Below are positions 58,722 to 64,000 of a DNA stretch of 64,000 bases, piece by piece (positions within the stretch are counted from its first letter, which is position 1; each line of letters begins with the position of its first letter). Source of the stretch: Clitopilus passeckerianus (lineage: Eukaryota; Basidiomycota; Agaricomycetes; Agaricales; Entolomataceae); NCBI GenBank assembly GCA_944990035.1, contig CALYLX010000060.1, positions 186,001-250,000 on the forward strand. The letters run 5' to 3'. The translations under genes and the position numbers were made by a program. Below the pieces are notes generated by a model that did no database searches, was not told the DNA's origin, and saw nothing but the letters and a program-made list of their open reading frames with translations.

Positions 58722-59184
58722 ATGGGTTCCATTCCCCAGACACGATTCTATGATCAAGTACCGGGAAAAGAGCGGACTCACGACCTCCTAGAACAATTCA
58801 ACGCAGGCTTTCAACAAGTCGGGTCGGCTACATTCTTTGGCCCAGCCCAACCCACGCCAGGTTTACTATCGTTCACTGCACCTCGAGAAATCCTTGAAAC
58901 TAAATATGCCACCATACTTGAGCAAAGGAGCTATTCAAGAAAACTCATTCAAGAAATACCGAGCGAACGACTTCAACGCCCTCCAACCCCTCGACCACCC
59001 CTGGGTTCGGTCAAGGATGTTTCCTGGTATCGTGATGCTAGGAAGCGCGCTTGTTTTCTACAAGATTGAAGTCTCATATCGTCTGATTGATTCTGTTGCA
59101 ACGTATGGCTGGGAAGGCGAGTGGAAGAGACCTGGGGTGAGGACTATGGTGGAGAAGTTTATTCCTGGAAGCATCAAAGATTGA
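58722..59184 (+). CDS. Small protein with one membrane segment, unassigned
   Basis: The ATG at 58722 has a strong context (caccatgg) and begins MGSIPQTRFYDQVPGKERTH. That frame alone runs to 59069, with a compositionally ordinary end. A second overlapping frame gives YLSKGAIQENSFKKYRANDFN, HPWVRSRMFPGIVMLGSALVFY (a membrane helix) and TYGWEGEWKRPG, ending at the TGA at 59182-59184. Joining 58811 to 58857 (donor gtcggg, acceptor gccag) would fuse the first 30 residues to this second frame. I favour the spliced form because of the hydrophobic helix and aromatic motifs, but the intron is short and its donor weak. The family is not recognised; a small mitochondrial membrane subunit is one possibility. 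Confidence 0.45.
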
Positions 59185-59721
59185 GAGACGGAACGAAACG
59201 AGGGATGGGAAAAGAGATATTTGAGAAGAGAAATGCGGGATTTGGACAGCAGGGAGGAGGCTTTGAGGTGTCTTATGCGATTCAAACGGATCGTTCAGGT
59301 GCGTAACTTTTGGTCAATACGACCTTCAGTTTAACTTAAATGTCTGTAGGACTCGCTCAAGCAATACGAAGATCCAAACAGAAAGTCCGAACCACGAAAG
59401 CGCAAACGCTCTCACTCTCCGGATGGGTTGCCGGTAAAGCGTCCTCCAGGACCTGGGAGTAACGGATAGAAATTACTTGACATTCATGTTTCTACCAATA
59501 CGACAATACAATCTAATCGCTAGGTCGTTTACCAACACCATGGTCCTATCTGTCAGAATCTGTAGCACGAGTGAGATTCTTGAGGCCGTGTAGGTATCGG
59601 GCAGGCGAGGTAGGGCCGGTTACGGACCCAAACGCTTTTGCATGAGGACCCCATGCAAATGTTGCTATACTTCAAGTCCCGGCAGTAGTCCGATTTGACT
59701 GGTTCCAATTGAGACCCTTTC
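59185..59721. other. Spacer with an open, spliceable segment
   Basis: Directly after the TGA at 59182 the same frame stays open (WEKRYLRREMRDLDSREEAL ... FKRIVQ) to a donor (gtgcgt, 59299). After a 51-base intron it continues DSLKQYEDPNRKSEPRKRKR to a stop at 59469. This could be a missed separate gene or a C-terminal extension. Nothing seen from 59470 to 59721. Confidence 0.4.
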
Positions 59722-61201
59722 CTAACCTCTTTCCTTGCCAGACTGATGAACGGCGCGAAATGTATCGTCGGGCTTGCCGCCTTCCCCACCTTCTCTATAG
59801 AACAAGTCGGCATCCGTCAACAGCTCGGAAACCACGAACAACTCGTCACGTCGAGCTTCTCTCTTGCTCAAGCAGAAAGTGATGGCAGGATACAATCCCT
59901 AGCAGTAAGAAATCAGGCTTAGCATACCACGCGACGCGAAAGGGACATACGAGGATAAGGGTGCAAAGTTGGTGCAAGAACGAGGTATTCATGAAATACT
60001 CTGTTATGCCTTTTCCTTCCGCCCTTCTGCCCCAGCCGGATCCAGTTGAGGTCAGAACTAGGTCGAGAACCTGGGACGGCGATCAGCCGCCTGGCATGTG
60101 TGGAGGCCACGATCTGAAGATCCACACACCTGGAGGGCAAGAAGAACAGCTCCCGATTCTATTAGGATCAACAGTATTCGCTCCGCTCGAGTCATTCGTC
60201 TACTTGCGCAATTGATTAAATTTTGAAGTGCCTTTCTATGCCACCTGTGAATCCATCAGGTCATTTTCGACGACTGGTGGGCCTGACCTACCACAGCTTG
60301 CCACCGATCAATGCAGTTGCGAGCAGATTGGTAATTGTTGACGCAAGAATACACCACCAAGCCAACTGGTAGAATAGCAGGTAGAGATTGTGATCATGGG
60401 CAAATAGATTGAAATAGTCTAGCGGAACGATTCCGATCATGTTCAGAACTGTAAAGAAATGCTTAGCTGAAGGCGCCGGTATAACTGACCGATTTTCAAC
60501 ATCACTCACTGAGAGTAATAGAAAGTGCCGATGCTAGCGTTAGAAGAACCCAACCGTTCCCTGGATAGACTGACCGAGCCGTATGGACTGTTATGGCGTC
60601 GCTAATGAATCGCTAGAAGCTTCTTATGAGCATTTCAGAACTTTTCTGTGCGATTTATTTCTTACTGAGGCGCCGAATAGAAAATTGGTTACACCAGCTA
60701 CTATCACCCAGTTCAACGCCGCCGGTGCAGTGATAGGTGCCAAGTTTCTCGCCCCGAAAATAACCACACACAGGCCGGGTTCGTCAACTTGAGCTTTCAC
60801 CCCGAACGTCCAGTTACATAGGGACGCGATGAGCATGTCGATAGCCAGGAAGATCGTGAGCAAACAGTAGGCTTGGAAGAGAACCAAGCTAAGCAAGGTC
60901 ACGTATAGGATTGTGTAGGATCTGCTGCGGCGTTCATGAAGAGACCTACGTTGCGACCATGAGCTTCCCGATCCTGCCTATGTAAGATACACTGGAATTA
61001 CCGGAATAAAACGATAACGACGACGGTCAGACCAAGTGATATTCCTGAGGCACGCACATCCATCAGATGGGAACTTTCGGAACTGGTTGGGTACGCACCG
61101 AATGTTATGGCTATCAGTGGAAACGGCGCTAACCTGAACATCTGGAAGACATTGGTCGACGGAGAGCCTTGCGCAGCGACGTACTGGCTATTCAGGCTCA
61201 T
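59722..61201 (-). CDS. Seven-transmembrane protein of a fungal family, unknown function
   Basis: ATG 61201: MSLNSQYVAAQGSPSTNVFQ, an extracellular-type N-terminus. Spliced hydrophobic segments follow in order: GISLGLTVVVIVLF; YVTLLSLVLFQAYCLLTIFL; ALNWVIVAGVTNFLFG; WVLLTLASALSITL; LAWWCILASTITNLLATALI; RILLILIESGAVLLALQ; LHQLCTLILGLYPAITFCL. The C-terminal tail is charged (SKREARRDELFVV) and ends KERG with TAG at 59722-59724. The seven-helix count and exon layout match a large Agaricomycete-specific family of membrane proteins; a receptor role is only suggested by topology. A TATATATA run lies just upstream of the ATG (61249-61256). Confidence 0.68.
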
Positions 61202-61898
61202 CAATCACAATTTCGGGGAGAGAGGAGCTTCTAAGCATGGTTGTTCGGTATATATAAGCACCTTTCGGCTCTAATGCATTGCCATTGGGTGTTCCGATCG
61301 ACATTAACGTCAAAGCAATGATTGCTGGTGAATTGACTCGCAATGAGGCTGTTGTTCGCATGGTACGGCCACGCTTCGTTGCTACACCTAGCGTACATCA
61401 TGATCAAGGGTGTGGAGTTTCCAGGCCGCTGTCGAAGATCCCGCAGTCAAGTGTCCAGTTTCGACTCCCCGGTATTACAGGAGGTATCGGGTATAGCGGG
61501 ATTTGTTACAAGATTGACTTAATAACCATAGTCTAGCTGCGCGTGGATTGAAACTGTATGAAGTGCCATGAACTTATGGACCTCTACCAGGGATGGTCGT
61601 GATCGAAGAGATAGACATATTCACAGCCACGAGAAGACAGCGTCAGTCAAGTAAGGTAAACATTTCCCAGGGTCAATCACCGCCAGCTGGACTTGGACTC
61701 AGGCTGGTCTCCTCGGAAACTTATTCCGCCGACGGGCAAACGACCCAAATGGAATGAAATGACTGCTCTTCCGTTTGCCACCACTCATCAAATTATCTCC
61801 CTTGGACCGTCTCAGATCTTACTTCAAAAAACTTCCTGTACCAGTACTCCAATAGCTCGACGGCCACACAACACAGTTAAGTAACTACGGAGATATCC
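61202..61898. other. Intergenic region, no gene seen
   Basis: 0.7 kb between two minus-strand genes; short featureless open frames. Confidence 0.5.
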
Positions 61899-62485
61899 CT
61901 AATCAAGCTCCTCCAACTCCAGAGCGCGGGCCACCAAGTAGGAGATGAATGCATCTTCAAGGTCCCTCTTCTTCTTCTTGTCACCAAACGGCTTTTTGGA
62001 CTCCACCGTCTTCTTAACCTCCTTCGAAACGCTCGTCTTCTCATGGTGTTGAGTGGATGAAAGCCTAGTGTCGGCCAGAGTTTAGTAAATGCCAAAGCAC
62101 AAAATGGAAATACGCACTTTTCAATTTTCTTCGCACCTCCGCCGCCCGAGTTGGGCTTCTCCTTAGTCGGCAATTTAATAGCAGGCTGGACATGCTTCGG
62201 TCGATTGTTGGCGAGTTCCGCGTTCTTCTTGGCCTTCAGCGCAGCGTCGCCCTTCTTCATCAAATCGGGGACGTGGGTAGCGAAGTCCACCGCAACGTCT
62301 TTGACCTTTTCCTTTACGCCACGAGACATGAGACTGCGAGCATACAGCTCTAGCAGGTAGTCGTTCGATAGGTCGCGGACAAGAATATCATGAAGGATAT
62401 CCTGGGCGGGAGCTGCGAACGCGGTGGTCACAGAGAGACCAAGGATAGCCACGATAATAGAGGTGGCTTGAGTTTTTCCGAACAT
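61899..62485 (-). CDS. Secreted protein with a duplicated RDL...L..ARxL motif
   Basis: ATG 62485: MFGKTQATSIIVAILGLSVTTAFAAPA, a signal peptide. The mature part has LVRDLSNDYLLELYARSLMSR, then a Lys/Ala-rich basic middle (DLMKKGDAALKAKKNAELA) and SGGGGAKKIEK. An intron (donor gtgcgt, acceptor acactag) leads to an exon ending KKKKRDLEDAFISYLVARALE, LEELD and TAG at 61899-61901. The two RDL segments resemble each other, and the second follows a Lys/Arg run, a likely Kex2-type cleavage site. About 175 residues, no cysteine cluster and no known domain. Its TATA box is at 62603-62609. Confidence 0.72.
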
Positions 62486-63037
62486 TGCGAGTTTAAGTTA
62501 ATGGAGCGGGGAAGAAAAGACTCTTCGAGAGTGTGAAAGTTGAGTTTAAGTTCCAGAAGTTTGAGTGAGACCAGCTGAGGAACCACCATGATTGACGAGC
62601 TCTTTTATACCTCGATGGTGGGGTCAAGGGCAAAAGTATCAAGCTCGGGTGTAAACTCATCCTTGAATATCACGGGGTCGCGTCTTTCGTTCAACCTATG
62701 ATGATCAGAATAATCAGGACGACTGTTGAGCTCTTTCGACGACCGTTTTGTAGGCACCTGATGACTGGAAAAATAAAAATAAAAGTCCAGGTCGATACGC
62801 GAGAGGCAATTTAGACCAATTTCTGATTGTCGATCCGGATCATAGAGTGAAGCTGGGAATGAAACCGACGACTCAGTCGACCAACTGATGATCAGGCTGT
62901 TAGGCACTTCACGCCTTGATACCGTGGTGATCTACCAGGATCTGCCATGTGGTCTGCTTTCAAGCGCGAAAAGCGGATAATCAATAGAGCAGGCGAGTTG
63001 CTCATTTCAATGAGGAGTTCAGGCGGAAATTTCCATC
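62486..63037. other. Promoter region, no other gene seen
   Basis: Contains the TATA box below. Open frames on the minus strand (62605-62907, 62892-63194) have no domain, and the second overlaps the tRNA. Confidence 0.5.
62603..62609 (-). promoter_or_regulatory. TATA box (TATAAAA)
   Basis: Minus-strand TATAAAA about 118 bases before the ATG at 62485. Confidence 0.6.
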
Positions 63038-63108
63038 GCATTAATGGGGTAGTGGTAACCTGGGTCGTTGCCATCGACCCCCCGGGGGTTCGATTCCCTC
63101 TTAATGCA
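63038..63108 (+). tRNA. tRNA-Gly(GCC), no intron
   Basis: The acceptor GCATTAA pairs perfectly with TTAATGC. The D arm is GGGGTAGTGGTAACCT, the anticodon stem GGTCG pairs with CGACC, and the loop TT-GCC-AT gives anticodon GCC. The variable region is CCCC, the T arm GGGGG-TTCGATT-CCCTC, and the discriminator A. A T-run follows about 60 bases downstream. Confidence 0.93.
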
Positions 63109-63589
63109 TTGAGCACCGTATGAAAAATCATTTGTGAGTCGGGGACCCATGTCAATAAACTTGCCTTTTTTTCATCGGGATAGTATAGAAGCATTTTAGA
63201 ATATTTGTTCGCTACCAGCTACAGAGATGTCCCGTCTAATTTAGTGGGACGCAACTTACTCCTTAGTTAGGAGAGGCTCAGGGGACGAGGTACGACATAC
63301 AACAGTCGGGAACAGACCCGTACCGTCTCGCTCGTTCCCTCCAATACCGGCATACATAACCCATAAACCTTCCTCTCAGTCAAACCATGTCTCCATCAGT
63401 CGAGTCGATTCACGGGATATGTCCAGACGGTGCGCAAGACATTCAATTAAGAGCAATAAGCATACAACGACCCGTATCCAGACAGATAATTGGTCACCAT
63501 TGGAACGGCGGGAGGTGCGGGTCGCGGGTCGCAATAGGAGAAAAGGTTGGTGGGTGGCTGTACGCCGATTCACCTTGAATCGAACCACC
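63109..63589. other. Spacer before the Crinkler-like gene
   Basis: No gene seen; open frames antisense to 63376-63591 look like chance. Confidence 0.5.
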
Positions 63590-64000
63590 ATGACGACCTA
63601 CAGAATTTTGTGCCTCGTTATCGACTGCAACAAGACGCCCATTGGAAAGCTCTTCAGCGTGTTCGCTGACAGTACACAAGACATCGATGACTTGCTGGGG
63701 TTGATTCGGTAAGAAATAAAACCCTCTTTAGACAATGTGCCCTTCGACGAGGTCGAGCTCTGGAAGGTACTTCAGGGAGTTTCTAGAGAAGCTACGCATG
63801 CTACACTCAAGAGCGAGATCGCCAATCTCAAGGTTCCGGATCGTGAATCGGAGGAGGAATCCACCGATGATGTGGAATTACTCAACCCGTCCGGGAAGTT
63901 GTTCCATTATTGGGAGACGGTTCCGGACGATTGCTTGCATGTCTTGGTACGGCCTCCGCCAAGTATGGCACGATATCTCACTATTCACAAGGCAGCTCAG
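63590..64000 (+). pseudogene. Crinkler (CRN)-type ubiquitin-like N-domain, in-frame stop, 3' end outside window
   Basis: ATG 63590 begins MTTYRILCLVIDCNKTPIGK, then DIDDLLGLIR, the N-terminal part of fungal Crinkler-family proteins. Codon 41 is TAA (63710-63712). Reading on in the same frame gives the rest of the domain: FDEVELWKV, LLNPSGKLFHYW and CLHVLVRPP, open to the window edge. The short interval gtaag...ttag around the stop could be mistaken for an intron, but at 23 bases it is too small and its removal breaks the frame. So the domain is intact apart from one nonsense codon. CRN proteins are known as secreted or intracellular effectors in oomycetes and fungi; the C-terminal effector domain is not in view. 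Confidence 0.72.

Noticed and set aside
63709..63731. 23-base intron in the Crinkler-like gene
   Set aside because: Far shorter than any other intron here, and removing it shifts the frame; reading through keeps the domain in frame apart from one stop.

Overview
The window looks like nuclear DNA of a basidiomycete mushroom (Agaricomycetes). Most genes have many short GT-AG introns of about 45-70 bases. The families are typical of that group: large F-box/leucine-rich-repeat-like sets, a GH79 glycosidase, a P450, UNC93-like and phosphate transporters, many small secreted proteins and a Crinkler-type protein. The three nuclear tRNA-Ser genes carry introns. Spliced gene models below were built by eye, so exon edges are approximate unless a splice site is quoted.

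Layout. 0-8.7 kb: the end of a mucin-like membrane protein, a GPI-type GH79 glycosidase, an intron-containing tRNA-Ser(UGA), an intact F-box gene and an UNC93-like transporter. 9.8-14 kb: a frameshifted F-box gene, a second type of F-box gene and tRNA-Ser(AGA). 14-17 kb: a gene-poor stretch. 17-19.3 kb: a phosphate transporter. 20-28.5 kb: three related secreted, GPI-like proteins spread around a DUF4139 (mucoidy-inhibitor-like) gene and the remains of a transposase and a protein kinase. 28.8-31.2 kb: METTL16 (U6 snRNA m6A methyltransferase), with a second tRNA-Ser(AGA) 49 bases upstream of its start codon. 31.4-34.8 kb: two tandem F-box relatives, both damaged. 35.5-37.6 kb: a cytochrome P450.

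38.8-48 kb holds several small secreted proteins (one Kre9/Knh1-like, and a divergent pair sharing a cysteine-rich domain), another F-box gene and a disordered protein. 48.3-51 kb is PEX3. 51.3-55.5 kb holds two divergent F-box genes plus a decayed copy. 56.3-58.3 kb is mitochondrial HSP60 with a candidate heat-shock element. 58.7-62.5 kb holds an unassigned small membrane protein, a 7-TM protein and a secreted protein with an internal repeat. The window closes with tRNA-Gly(GCC) and the 5' part of a Crinkler-like gene that has an in-frame stop.

Themes. Core housekeeping genes (HSP60, PEX3, METTL16, PHO84-like) are islands between fast-evolving families. Nine F-box loci in 64 kb, at least three of them clearly broken, point to birth-and-death evolution. 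The secreted families (GPI-like trio, cysteine-rich pair, repeat-bearing protein) are the least explained content and the best candidates for undescribed biology. No CRISPR array, operon, ribosomal RNA gene or intact transposon was seen, and I found no single convincing new multi-gene system.
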